A DNA stretch of 64,000 nucleotides from Arthrobacter sp. EPSL27 (GTDB lineage: Bacteria; Actinomycetota; Actinomycetes; Actinomycetales; Micrococcaceae): assembly GCF_001512305.1 (NCBI RefSeq), contig NZ_LNUT01000005.1, forward strand, positions 499,090 to 563,089, read 5' to 3'. The notes beneath the pieces were generated by a model, which was not told where the DNA came from, made no database searches, and saw only the letters and a program-made list of their open reading frames with translations. Below are positions 1-10,187 of this stretch, piece by piece. Position 1 is the stretch's first letter, and each line of letters starts with the position of its first letter. Position numbers and translations under genes: made by a program.

Positions 1-53
1 CCACGCGCGGGCCGAATCCCGGAACCGCCCCGCAGCAACTGCTCGTGAGCGGG

Positions 54-482
54 TCAGTCGTTGATGGCCTCAACGCCAAGCCGTTTGAGTTCTTCCAGGT
101 GATTCCGCATGTTCTGCAACATCTCGGGGGAGTGTGGCTGCCAATCCACAACTTCATCGACCACCCGCAGTGGCTCGCGGGTTCGGTAGGACCTTGTCGG
201 GTTTCCCGGAAACCTCTTGTCCGTCAGGTTGGGGTCGTTCTCAAACGGACCCGTGGGTTCCACGCGGTAGATCCTGCCCGGTCCCTCGCCGGCCCCGAGT
301 TCGGCGCCCCACGTGGCGGCATCCAGGGTTGCGGTCAGGTAGATGAAGTTCGCCTTTTTGTGGGCACCAAAGTTCGAACTGTAGCCCGGTTGCAGCAGGT
401 CCCCCGGCCTCAAGTCAGCCTTCGTTCCGTGGTAAAAGGGCCCTGGATCCTTGACCTCGGGCGCCTCTGGATGGTTCTCCAT
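54..482 (-). CDS. arr: NAD(+)--rifampin ADP-ribosyltransferase, Arr family
   Basis: Arr enzymes inactivate rifamycins by moving ADP-ribose from NAD+ onto the ansa-chain hydroxyl. The whole protein (about 142 residues, normal family length) reads as Arr: GPFYHGTKADL near the start, then IYLTATLDAATWGAEL, then YRVEPTGPFENDPNLTDKRF followed by PGNPTRSYRTREPLRV. The His/Tyr/Asp-type NAD-binding residues sit in these blocks. I chose the ATG at 482 because GGAGG lies 5 nt before it; an ATG at 494 would add four residues and has GGGAG about 9 nt upstream. It is a single gene with no resistance island or mobile gene beside it. Arr homologues are common in environmental actinobacteria, so rifamycin inactivation is likely but the real substrate is untested. 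Confidence 0.93.
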   Translation of the reverse strand: MENHPEAPEVKDPGPFYHGTKADLRPGDLLQPGYSSNFGAHKKANFIYLTATLDAATWGAELGAGEGPGRIYRVEPTGPFENDPNLTDKRFPGNPTRSYRTREPLRVVDEVVDWQPHSPEMLQNMRNHLEELKRLGVEAIND

Positions 483-783
483 TCGTTCCTCCATGACGTC
501 GTTCTCCCAATCGCCGTCCGCGGCCGCTGACGCAAGCAGCCAGTCGGACCAAGATAGCCGCCTTCTCCGTCAGGAGGCCACGGTACGGGCGCCTGCCAGG
601 GACGCTGATGGGGGACAGGGCCTTTCAGCACTGGAAACCCTGGGTGCGGCCAGAGAAAAATCGGAACAATCAAACCGGTGTGAACCACCTCGTCCTGAAC
701 CAATGAAAGTGACACAGTCATGCGCCCCTGCGGCCAGGTTGCCGCACCGGCCGTTCTGCGGGCGCAAGGAATGGAGGCATCCC

Positions 784-1017
784 ATGAAAGTTGTTCTGGC
801 GGAATCCGCAGCGATGATGGCCATCGGTGACGGTGTCCTCGGCGTGGTCTTTCCGGTGCAGCACTCGACCCGCTGGGAGTCCGGCCCGGAACCGTGGCGC
901 AAGTACATGCGGATGTGGGCCGAGCATCCCGGATTGACCAGGGCCGTGAGCGCCCTGCAGATCGCCGCGGGCCTCGTGCTGGCATCGCGCCTTCCTGCAA
1001 GTCCGGCACGCAAGTAA
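784..1017 (+). CDS. Small hypothetical membrane protein (77 aa)
   Basis: I do not recognise the family. The ATG at 784 has a good ribosome site (GGAGG at 773-777, 6 nt spacer). The protein has a mildly hydrophobic N-terminal half (AMMAIGDGVLGVVFPV), a Trp-rich middle (RWESGPEPWRKYMRMWAEH) and a short hydrophobic C-terminal stretch (ALQIAAGLVLASRL), suggesting a small one- or two-span membrane protein. The frame stays open upstream to 451, but nothing upstream has a better start. It stands alone between arr (minus) and the convergent acVLRF1 gene; the 289 bases between arr and this start hold no other convincing gene. Confidence 0.55.
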   Translation: MKVVLAESAAMMAIGDGVLGVVFPVQHSTRWESGPEPWRKYMRMWAEHPGLTRAVSALQIAAGLVLASRLPASPARK

Positions 1018-1060
1018 CACTGACCCCGACGCCGAGGCCGGCCCCGGGCGGTAGCTGCCG

Positions 1061-1708
1061 CTACGCCGGCGGGTCCGTCACCAGGATCCGCACGGCGCAC
1101 AGGTCCGCGGCGGCCTTCTTCAGCACCGCGGCGCGCGGATCCGGGACGTCAAGGAAGGCCAGCCGCGGCCGTCCGGCGTACTGCTTCAGTACCGGCTCCG
1201 CAAGGACCTGTTCGGCCAGGGTCTTATCGCCCCCGGGCGCCAGGTACTCGATCCGGTGGTCCGCGAAGATGCGCGCAGCATGGCCGGCCACGGCCTCCAC
1301 CAGGGCGTCGGCCTGGTTGGCCCGCCGCCGGGCAAAGCGCTGCTGGGACCAGCCGCCGGCAGCCGTCCGGGACTGGACGTGGCGGGTGCCGGTCTTTGCG
1401 GCCAGAACTGCCCCGCCGCTGACCACGGCCACGGAGTAGCCGCCGCGGCGGACCAGTACCGCGCCGATGCTCCGGGGCTGGGACGCCAGGGCTGCGAGCC
1501 GGGCCACGGCGTCGCCGCCGTGCCCGGGCCGGCCGTCCGCCGGCCACGGCGCCTGCAGCAGAGCCACGGCGCCGTCGTTGGCGCGCAGCTGCAGGCCGGC
1601 GTCGAGCTCTTCCTCGACCAAACCGCCGTGGCTCGCGGCGAAGCGCTCCACCCAGCCGGGCAGCCGGGCGCCGGAGACGAACGCCACGCGGGACTCGGTG
1701 GTGGGCAT
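1061..1708 (-). CDS. acVLRF1-type peptidyl-tRNA hydrolase (actinobacterial Vms1/ANKZF1-like release factor)
   Basis: The 215-residue protein matches the actinobacterial VLRF1 family, relatives of eukaryotic Vms1/ANKZF1 that cleave peptidyl-tRNA stuck on split large ribosomal subunits. The diagnostic block is at residues 105-132: TGTRHVQSRTAAGGWSQQRF then ARRRANQ. The Gly-rich loop with adjacent glutamines (Gln122/123) corresponds to the catalytic GGQ-like loop of eRF1 domain 2, changed to a Gly-Gly-x-Ser-Gln form. The N-terminal 100 residues form the rest of the eRF1-like fold; I see no zinc finger or ankyrin part. It is divergent from rarA with 58 bp between starts. The family call rests on the motif; the ribosome-rescue role is inferred from family knowledge. 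Confidence 0.82.
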   Translation of the reverse strand: MPTTESRVAFVSGARLPGWVERFAASHGGLVEEELDAGLQLRANDGAVALLQAPWPADGRPGHGGDAVARLAALASQPRSIGAVLVRRGGYSVAVVSGGAVLAAKTGTRHVQSRTAAGGWSQQRFARRRANQADALVEAVAGHAARIFADHRIEYLAPGGDKTLAEQVLAEPVLKQYAGRPRLAFLDVPDPRAAVLKKAAADLCAVRILVTDPPA

Positions 1709-1754
1709 GGCGGGTGTCTCCGTTGTCGGTGTCGGGGCAGGCGGGAACTAGAAG

Positions 1755-1760
1755 TAGCCT
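1755..1760 (+). promoter_or_regulatory. Candidate -10 box (TAGCCT) for rarA, leaderless arrangement
   Basis: TAGCCT ends exactly 6 nt before the rarA GTG at 1767, and no Shine-Dalgarno is visible between. That spacing is what a leaderless actinobacterial transcript shows. No good -35 is visible. Confidence 0.4.
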
Positions 1761-1766
1761 ATCTAT

Positions 1767-3224
1767 GTGGATGATCTCTTTGGCGCAGGACGGGACGGCG
1801 CCGCCGCTCCCGAGGATGACGGCGACGCCGGGGAGTCAGGCGACAGCCGCCGAGTGTCCCCCCGCAGTCCCTTGGCCGTCCGGATGCGGCCGCGGACCCT
1901 CGACGACGTGGTGGGCCAGCAGCACCTCCTCGGGCAGGGGTCGCCGCTGCGCCAGCTCGCCGCCGGCACGGACGCCACCGGCCCCGCGGGCCCCAGTTCA
2001 CTGATTCTCTGGGGACCTCCCGGAACCGGAAAGACAACCCTCGCCCACGTCATCGCCAAGGGCCCCGGGCGGAAATTCGTTGAACTCTCCGCCATCACCG
2101 CCGGCGTCAAGGACGTCCGCCGCGTGATGGACGAGGCCCTCACGGCCCGCGATCTCTTCAAGACCACCACCGTGCTGTTCCTCGACGAGATCCACCGCTT
2201 CAACAAGGCCCAGCAGGATGCCCTGCTTCCCGGCGTCGAGAACCGCTGGGTGGTCCTGGTCGCCGCGACCACCGAGAACCCGTCTTTCTCGGTCGTGTCG
2301 CCCCTGCTGTCCCGGTCCCTGCTGCTGACCTTGAAGCCGCTCACCGACGCCGACATCGAAGGCCTGCTGGTGCGGGCCGCGACAGATGAGCGCGGACTCG
2401 GCGGCAGGGTGGAGCTCGACGACGAGGCGCTGGCGCACTTGGTCCGGCTCTCCGGCGGCGACGCCCGGCGTGCGCTGACGGCGCTGGAGGCGGCGGCCGG
2501 CGTCGCCTTCGGGGACGCGGACGACGTCGACGCCGCCGCCGAGGTCATCGAAGGGATCGCCGCCGGCACAGCCGAAGAGGCGGCGCCGGTGAAGATCGAA
2601 CTCAAGCACACGGAACGCGCACTGGACGTCGCGTCCGTTCGCTATGACCGTGCCGGCGATCAGCACTACGACGTCGCCAGCGCTTTCATCAAGTCCATCC
2701 GCGGCTCCGACGTCGACGCCGCCCTGCACTACCTCGCCCGGATGCTCGAGGCAGGGGAGGACCCCCGGTTCGTGGCCCGCCGCATCGTCATCTCTGCGGC
2801 CGAGGACGTGGGGATGGCCGACCCGACGGCGCTGCAGACCGCGGTCGCCGCCGCCCAGGCCGTCCAGCTGATCGGCATGCCTGAGGGCCGGATCATCCTG
2901 GCGGAGGCCGTGGTGCACCTCGCCACCGCCCCCAAATCCAACGCCGCCTACATGGGGATCAACCAGGCGATCGCCGATGTCCGCGCCGGCCTGGGCAACG
3001 GGATCCCCGCCCACCTGCGCGACGCCCACTACCCGGGTTCGAAGCAACTGGGCCACGGGAAGGGCTACAAATACGCGCACGACGCACCCCACTCGGTGGC
3101 CACCCAGCAGTACCCGCCGGACGACCTCGTGGGGCGCAACTACTACGAGCCGACCGCCAACGGCGCCGAACGCGACATCGCCACGCGGCTGGAGCGGCTG
3201 CGCAGGATTATCCGGGGCAAGTAA
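1767..3224 (+). CDS. rarA: Replication-associated recombination protein A (RarA/MgsA AAA+ ATPase)
   Basis: RarA is an AAA+ clamp-loader-like ATPase that acts at stalled replication forks. The 485-residue protein has the complete fold: Walker [10 protein letters not shown] at about residue 84, Walker [18 protein letters not shown] near 145, sensor 1 ATTENPSF near 173, and an arginine-rich [11 protein letters not shown] segment. The C-terminal MgsA-type tetramerisation region carries the conserved blocks [10 protein letters not shown] and [18 protein letters not shown]. The N-terminal 25 residues are acidic and low in complexity. The GTG start (MDDLFG) agrees with family N-termini and follows a -10-like box by 6 nt, so the mRNA may be leaderless. 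It is divergent from the acVLRF1 gene. Confidence 0.96.
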   Translation: MDDLFGAGRDGAAAPEDDGDAGESGDSRRVSPRSPLAVRMRPRTLDDVVGQQHLLGQGSPLRQLAAGTDATGPAGPSSLILWGPPGTGKTTLAHVIAKGPGRKFVELSAITAGVKDVRRVMDEALTARDLFKTTTVLFLDEIHRFNKAQQDALLPGVENRWVVLVAATTENPSFSVVSPLLSRSLLLTLKPLTDADIEGLLVRAATDERGLGGRVELDDEALAHLVRLSGGDARRALTALEAAAGVAFGDADDVDAAAEVIEGIAAGTAEEAAPVKIELKHTERALDVASVRYDRAGDQHYDVASAFIKSIRGSDVDAALHYLARMLEAGEDPRFVARRIVISAAEDVGMADPTALQTAVAAAQAVQLIGMPEGRIILAEAVVHLATAPKSNAAYMGINQAIADVRAGLGNGIPAHLRDAHYPGSKQLGHGKGYKYAHDAPHSVATQQYPPDDLVGRNYYEPTANGAERDIATRLERLRRIIRGK

Positions 3225-3273
3225 CCGCAGCCCGCGTGCCGCCGCGGGTCCGGAACGGCCGGCGGGCCCGGCG

Positions 3274-3282
3274 TGCTAGGAT
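3274..3282 (+). promoter_or_regulatory. Candidate extended -10 promoter for rpsD (TGCTAGGAT)
   Basis: TG-N-TAGGAT is a good extended -10 and sits at the expected place after rarA. No clear TTGACA-like -35 is visible upstream. It would give an rpsD 5' leader of about 160 nt. Confidence 0.5.
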
Positions 3283-3288
3283 TGTTCG

Positions 3289-3449
3289 TTGTCTGGCAAG
3301 GCACAGACGCACAATCCACCGCTTTCCGGCACCTGGTGCTGTTGAGATGGGTTTGCCCTGTGCCCAGTAGCAAAAGGCAGCGGTTGGCCGATGCTCTCCA
3401 TCGTGGAGGCCAGTAACACTGACACACCGCAGATATTGGAAGGACACAA
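3289..3449 (+). promoter_or_regulatory. Long rpsD 5' leader with hairpin (possible S4 autoregulatory region)
   Basis: About 160 nt lie between the proposed promoter and the rpsD start. A stem CGATG (3389-3393) / CATCG (3399-3403) with a CTCTC loop is flanked by complementary GGCC segments. No ORF is convincing here. S4 autoregulates in other bacteria by binding its own leader; whether this leader does so is inference. Confidence 0.35.
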
Positions 3450-4076
3450 GTGGCTAACAACACTCGTGCTCGCCGTACCGCACGCCTCTCGCGTGCACTC
3501 GGCATCGCTCTGACCCCCAAGGCCGCCAAGTACATGGAGCGCCGCCCGTACGGCCCCGGTGAGCATGGCCGTGCCCGCAAGAAGCAGGACTCCGACTACG
3601 CCGTACGTCTGCGCGAAAAGCAGCGTCTGCGCGCCCAGTACGGCATCCGCGAAGCCCAGATGACCCGTGCCTTCGAAGAAGCACGCCGCACCAAGGGCCT
3701 GACCGGTGAAAACCTGATCGAACTGCTCGAAATGCGTCTCGACGCCCTCGTGCTGCGTGCCGGCTTCGCCCGCACCATCGCCCAGGCCCGCCAGCTGGTT
3801 GTCCACCGCCACATCCTGGTTGACGGCATCCGCGTTGACCGCCCGTCGTTCCGCGTCTCCGAGGGTCAGCTGATCCACGTTCACAGCCGCAGCGAAACCA
3901 TGCCGCCGTTCCAGGTTGCAGCAGCCGGCGCACACCGCGACGTCCTGCCGATGGTTCCGGCCTACCTGGACGTCAAGCTTGACGCCCTGCAGGCCCGCCT
4001 GGTCCGTCGCCCCAAGCGCTCCGAGGTCCCCGTGACCTGCGAAGAGCAGCTCGTTGTGGAATTCTACGCACGCTAG
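3450..4076 (+). CDS. rpsD: 30S ribosomal protein S4
   Basis: S4 is a primary 16S rRNA-binding protein that starts small-subunit assembly at the five-way junction. The 208-residue length is normal. Family blocks are clear: ALTPKAAKYMERRPYGPGEHG, then the RRTKGLTGENLIELLEMRLD segment, then the S4 RNA-binding domain with ARQLVVHRHILVDGIRVDRPS. The N-terminus lacks the four-cysteine zinc knuckle and is the C-minus form. GTG start; ATTGGAAGGACACAAG precedes it with GGAAGGA well spaced. It is monocistronic by appearance: long leader before, strong terminator after. Standing alone outside the alpha operon is usual for actinobacteria of this type. Confidence 0.98.
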   Translation: MANNTRARRTARLSRALGIALTPKAAKYMERRPYGPGEHGRARKKQDSDYAVRLREKQRLRAQYGIREAQMTRAFEEARRTKGLTGENLIELLEMRLDALVLRAGFARTIAQARQLVVHRHILVDGIRVDRPSFRVSEGQLIHVHSRSETMPPFQVAAAGAHRDVLPMVPAYLDVKLDALQARLVRRPKRSEVPVTCEEQLVVEFYAR

Positions 4077-4090
4077 ATCCAACGCGACAC

Positions 4091-4134
4091 CATACAAAGA
4101 AGCCCGTGGCACGCGCCGCGGGCTTCTTTGTATG
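4091..4134 (+). terminator. Rho-independent terminator after rpsD
   Basis: A perfect 16-bp inverted repeat: 4091-4106 (CATACAAAGAAGCCCG) pairs with 4119-4134 across a 12-nt loop. The descending arm carries the TTCTTTGTAT run. It begins 15 nt after the rpsD stop. Confidence 0.88.
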
Positions 4135-4220
4135 TAAGGTACTGGGGGGAGTTCTGCGGTTGCCGGTTTTATCCGCCGGCAGCACCCGCAGGAAACGACG
4201 CAACAAGGAGATGAACGACT

Positions 4221-4595
4221 ATGTCTGGTGGCGATATTGCCGGCCTGATCGCGGCCGGAGTGTTCGCACTGCTGGTCCTGCTGCTGGCCGTGCCGATCCT
4301 CAAGCTCGGGGGAGTGTTTGACGAAGTGCGGACTTCCATCCGGTCCATCAGCGACGGCGCCACTCCGCTGATGGACGAAGTCACCGCCACCGTCTCCACC
4401 ACCAACGAGCAGCTCAAGAAGGTCGACGGGATCGCGAACAACGTCTCCGACGCGTCCGCCAACATCTCGGCACTGTCCTCGCTGATGGCCGCCACGGTCG
4501 GTTCGCCGCTGATCAAGGTCGCGTCCTTCAGCTACGGCGTGCGCGCGGCCTTCAGCGCCCGCAAGAAGCCCGCCACCGGCCGCCGCAGCCGCTAA
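4221..4595 (+). CDS. DUF948 domain-containing membrane protein
   Basis: A 124-residue protein with one N-terminal membrane span (AGLIAAGVFALLVLLLAVPIL, about residues 7-27), then a helical, Thr/Ser/Asn-rich region with heptad-like character (residues 40-95) and a basic tail (ARKKPATGRRSR). This is the DUF948 layout, a family related to methyl-accepting/coiled-coil proteins of unknown function. AAGGAG at 4205-4210 sets the start. A -10-like TAAGGT at 4135-4140, just at the foot of the rpsD terminator, could drive it. It forms a two-gene unit with the next small protein (20 bp gap) ahead of alaS, an order kept in many Micrococcales. Confidence 0.85.
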   Translation: MSGGDIAGLIAAGVFALLVLLLAVPILKLGGVFDEVRTSIRSISDGATPLMDEVTATVSTTNEQLKKVDGIANNVSDASANISALSSLMAATVGSPLIKVASFSYGVRAAFSARKKPATGRRSR

Positions 4596-4614
4596 CCCAC
4601 CGGGAGACCCTGAC

Positions 4615-4878
4615 ATGAACAGAATCATCTGGATGGGAATCGGCGTCGCCATCGGCGTCATCGCCTTCCGCAAGATCACCGAGGCGCAGTCCAACCTGGG
4701 ACCGGAGGGCCTCAACCGGGCCGTCGGCCGGCTCGCCGACGGCGTGTACGACTTCGCCGACGCCGTCCGCGCGGGCATGAACGAGCGTGAGACCGAACTC
4801 CGCGGCGCCCTCGGCCTGGACAGCGGCCTCGACGCCCGCCTGGAGCAGGCAGCCGGCAAGGATGCAGTGCGGCGCTAG
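4615..4878 (+). CDS. Small DUF6167-like hypothetical protein (87 aa)
   Basis: The protein opens with a short hydrophobic helix (IIWMGIGVAIGVIAF, residues 4-18) followed by a soluble helical stretch (LNRAVGRLADGVYDFADAVR) and a charged C-terminus. It resembles the small actinobacterial family placed between the DUF948 protein and alaS (DUF6167-like); function unknown. GGGAG lies 10 nt before the ATG. The gene is probably cotranscribed with the DUF948 gene, and the pair may form a small membrane-associated complex (inference). Confidence 0.72.
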   Translation: MNRIIWMGIGVAIGVIAFRKITEAQSNLGPEGLNRAVGRLADGVYDFADAVRAGMNERETELRGALGLDSGLDARLEQAAGKDAVRR

Positions 4879-4940
4879 CCGCGAGAGAATAGGAAACGGC
4901 GGCACCCCACGGCGCCGCCGGCAAGGACGCAGGCCCGGGC

Positions 4941-4965
4941 CGTTCCGCGGAGCATCCGCGGAACG
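4941..4965 (+). promoter_or_regulatory. Perfect 10-bp hairpin upstream of alaS
   Basis: CGTTCCGCGG (4941-4950) and CCGCGGAACG (4956-4965) form a perfect stem with loop AGCAT. No T-tract follows, so it is a weak candidate for intrinsic termination. It directly abuts the 15-bp tandem repeats before alaS. Confidence 0.6.
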
Positions 4966-5055
4966 CCGAACGCAGCGGACCTAAACGCAGTGGACTCAAA
5001 CGCTGTGGACTTAAACGCAGTGGACATAAACACCGTGAACACACACGCAGTGAAT
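4966..5055 (+). repeat. Six tandem 15-bp repeats upstream of alaS
   Basis: Six consecutive 15-mers with exact phase: CCGAACGCAGCGGAC, CTAAACGCAGTGGAC, TCAAACGCTGTGGAC, TTAAACGCAGTGGAC, ATAAACACCGTGAAC, ACACACGCAGTGAAT. The core is AAACGCAGTGGAC. Copies decay toward alaS. The array ends 23 nt before the alaS ATG, so if transcribed it is part of the leader. No plus-strand ORF with a ribosome site uses it. Confidence 0.9.
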
Positions 5056-5078
5056 ATTGAAGGGTAAGTAATCAGCTC

Positions 5079-7757
<2,679 letters not shown>

Positions 7758-7767
7758 CGGACGGACC

Positions 7768-8367
7768 ATGAACGAAGCTGCTGTGACCGGCGACTACCCC
7801 CGGGGCGTGAAACTGGGGATAGACGTCGGCACCGTCCGGGTTGGCGTCGCGGTCTGCGACCGCGACGGCATCCTGGCCACCCCGCTCCGCACGCTGGAGC
7901 GGAACGCGAAGAAGAATACCGACGTGCGGATCCTCGCGGAGTTGGCTGTTGAACTCGGTGCGGTCCAGATTTTTGTCGGCCTGCCGCGGACCATGAAGGG
8001 CGAGGAACATGCCTCCGCCCGGATGGCCTCAGACTACGCCGAGCTACTGGCGGGTAAACTGGGGGAGAGCGGTTCCGAGGTTCCGGTGCTGCTGGTCGAC
8101 GAGCGGCTCAGCACGGTGACTGCACACCGGAACCTGCACGACGCTGGCATGAGCAGCCGGAACCACCGTAAGGTAGTTGATCAGGTTGCGGCCGCAGGTA
8201 TCCTGCAACACGCGATCGATATGCAAAAGGCCAGGGGGACGGATGTGGGACGCCGCGTTATCGCGGAGTCCTCGCCGGGGCCGATCGGGGACGGCGCTCA
8301 GGCCGGACCCGCCACGGATATGCAATCTGCACACACGCATTCTGCCCAATATGGAAGGCTACAGTGA
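7768..8367 (+). CDS. ruvX: Putative Holliday junction resolvase / pre-16S rRNA nuclease RuvX (YqgF)
   Basis: YqgF/RuvX has an RNase H fold and processes the 5' end of 16S rRNA in E. coli; a junction-resolvase role is proposed. The 199-residue protein shows LGIDVGTVRVGVAVCD at about residues 14-29 (first catalytic Asp), VGLPRTMKGEE near 70, and LVDERLSTVTA near 109. The C-terminal 35 residues extend past the usual family end with an Ala/Gly-rich low-complexity tail. The ATG at 7768 is preferred to frames open further upstream inside alaS. It lies 10 bp after alaS and overlaps mltG by 4 bp, the standard alaS-ruvX-mltG-aroE order. Confidence 0.95.
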   Translation: MNEAAVTGDYPRGVKLGIDVGTVRVGVAVCDRDGILATPLRTLERNAKKNTDVRILAELAVELGAVQIFVGLPRTMKGEEHASARMASDYAELLAGKLGESGSEVPVLLVDERLSTVTAHRNLHDAGMSSRNHRKVVDQVAAAGILQHAIDMQKARGTDVGRRVIAESSPGPIGDGAQAGPATDMQSAHTHSAQYGRLQ

Positions 8368-10187
8368 GCCCGGTCAACAGTGACGATCCCTCCAGCGGTG
8401 CTTTCGGCGGCGCCGGCCGACCGCTGACGCGGAAGGAGATCAGGGCCCAGGAAAAGTCCCAGGCGACGCAGGGGCAGGACGTGATCCCGCCGCAGGCCTT
8501 CCAGTCCGCCGCTGACACCCCGCCCGCGGGGCTTAACGCCATTGCCGGCCGGGACGCTGCCTCCGAACCCGGACCAATCGAACCCGGACCGGTCCAGCCG
8601 GCACCCGCCCACCCGGAACCGGTCCAGGCTGCCAATGCGCCGGACCTTCCGGCTGCGGCCCCCACTGTTCATGAAGAAGCCGCTCATCAAGAAGCCGCTC
8701 ATCAAGAAGCAGTTCATGAAGATGCAGCGCATGAGCAGCCCGTCTATGACGAGCCGGTGCACAAACAGCCAGCGCATGAAGAGTTCGTGCACGAACAGCC
8801 AGCGCATGAAGAGTTCGTGCACGAACAGCCAGCGCATGAAGAGTTCGTGCAGGAACAGCCCGTGCACGATGAGCCGGTGCACTACGAGCCTGCGCCTGCG
8901 GAACCCGTCCATGAGTACGCCGGCGCAGTGCCGGCCCATGATTCCAGCCATGACCACGGCTATGACGCCCACGGTCATGATGCAGAGCAGTACCCCGTCC
9001 ATGCAGCCGAGGATGCCTCCTACGGCCACCCCGGTGCGGACACCCATCCCGCCGACTACCAGCACGAGGAAGACGGCCGCGTAGTTCTGGCCGGTGGTGC
9101 CGCCATCCGCACGTCCAAGGGCCCGTCCAAGAAGGTCCGCCGCCGGCGCCGCTTCCTGGCGCTGCTGCTGACCCTTTCAGTCTTCGTCGTGGCACTTGCC
9201 GTCGGCGCGCAGTTCATCAAGCCGCTCCTCGGCGGCGACAAGGTGGCCGATTTCCCCGGCCCCGGGACCGGCGAGGTAGTCATCACCGTGCCGCCGGGCG
9301 CCGGCCCGAAGTCCGTGGCCACTGAACTCGAGCAAAAGAACGTGGTGGCCAACGCCGACACGTTCCTCAAGGATTTCCTTGCCTCCGGCGGGGCACTGGC
9401 TCCCGGCGACTTCACCATGCGCAACGAGATGAAGAACTCCGACGCCGTGGCCGTGCTCCTCAACAAGGACCAGGGCAAGGTCATGTACTTCGCCCTGAGC
9501 GCCGGGCTCCGGATCGGTGAATCGCTCGAGGCCATCTCCGCGGGCACCGGCGTCCCGGTCGCCCAGCTCAAGGAACTCAGCGACTCGCCCGCCCAGTTCG
9601 GCGTACCGTCCAGGGCCAGGAACCTCGAAGGCTTCCTCGCCCCCGGCGAGCACCGCTTCCCGCTCGGCACCCCTGCCAAGGAGGTGCTGCAGAAGCTCGT
9701 CTCCACCACGCTGGACGAACTGGTCTCGCAGGGCGTCACTGACCCCGAGAAGCAGTACGACGTCGTCACGGTCGCCAGCATCGTCCAAGCCGAAGGCGGC
9801 CAGGCGGAGTACGGCGATGTGGCGGGCGCCATCTACAACCGCCTCAAGCCGGACAACGTCGAAACCAACGGACTGATCCAGTCCGACGCCACGGTGACCT
9901 ACGGGCTGGGCATCAAGAGCTTCCACATCGACGAGGAACAAAAGGCCGACGCGTCCAACCCGTACAACACCTACGCGAACAAGGGGCTCCCGGTGGGGCC
10001 GATCGGCTCGCCAGGCAAGACCGCCATCGACGCGGCGGCCAAGCCGAAGTCGAACGACTACCTGTACTGGGTGACAATCAACCTGGACACCAAGGAGACG
10101 TTGTTCGCCAAGACGCTGGCGGAGCACAACGTCAACGTGGACCGTTACAACGCCTGGTGCGCGGACAACCCCGGACGCTGCGTATGA
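8364..10187 (+). CDS. mltG: Endolytic murein transglycosylase MltG with long repetitive cytoplasmic N-terminus
   Basis: MltG cuts nascent peptidoglycan glycan strands at the membrane. At 607 residues it is far longer than the roughly 340-residue E. coli protein. Residues 1-250 are a hydrophilic, low-complexity His/Glu/Pro region with direct repeats; a basic RRRRRF patch and a single membrane span follow (LALLLTLSVFVVALAVGAQF, near residue 265). The YceG domain comes next, with the catalytic Glu in SIVQAEGGQAEYGDVAGAIY (about residue 478) and QSDATVTYGLG near 510. GTG start with 4-bp overlap of ruvX. Downstream aroE overlaps it by 4 bp, so it is translationally coupled to the shikimate genes. 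Confidence 0.95.
   Translation: MSPVNSDDPSSGAFGGAGRPLTRKEIRAQEKSQATQGQDVIPPQAFQSAADTPPAGLNAIAGRDAASEPGPIEPGPVQPAPAHPEPVQAANAPDLPAAAPTVHEEAAHQEAAHQEAVHEDAAHEQPVYDEPVHKQPAHEEFVHEQPAHEEFVHEQPAHEEFVQEQPVHDEPVHYEPAPAEPVHEYAGAVPAHDSSHDHGYDAHGHDAEQYPVHAAEDASYGHPGADTHPADYQHEEDGRVVLAGGAAIRTSKGPSKKVRRRRRFLALLLTLSVFVVALAVGAQFIKPLLGGDKVADFPGPGTGEVVITVPPGAGPKSVATELEQKNVVANADTFLKDFLASGGALAPGDFTMRNEMKNSDAVAVLLNKDQGKVMYFALSAGLRIGESLEAISAGTGVPVAQLKELSDSPAQFGVPSRARNLEGFLAPGEHRFPLGTPAKEVLQKLVSTTLDELVSQGVTDPEKQYDVVTVASIVQAEGGQAEYGDVAGAIYNRLKPDNVETNGLIQSDATVTYGLGIKSFHIDEEQKADASNPYNTYANKGLPVGPIGSPGKTAIDAAAKPKSNDYLYWVTINLDTKETLFAKTLAEHNVNVDRYNAWCADNPGRCV
8731..8880 (+). repeat. 30-bp in-frame tandem repeats inside mltG
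   Basis: Units of 30 bp at 8761-8790, 8791-8820 and 8821-8850 are identical except for one base; 8731-8760 and 8851-8880 are decayed copies. Each encodes a decapeptide of the QPAHEEFVHE type. Shorter 15-bp repeats (GAAGCCGCTCATCAA type) precede them from about 8675. Period and phase are multiples of three, so the reading frame is kept. Confidence 0.92.

Noticed and set aside
4941..4965. Intrinsic terminator before alaS
   Set aside because: The hairpin is perfect but no T-run follows; it is listed as a regulatory hairpin instead.
8731..8880. CRISPR-like array (30-bp repeats)
   Set aside because: The units are contiguous with no unique spacers, keep the mltG frame, and encode a repeated decapeptide.
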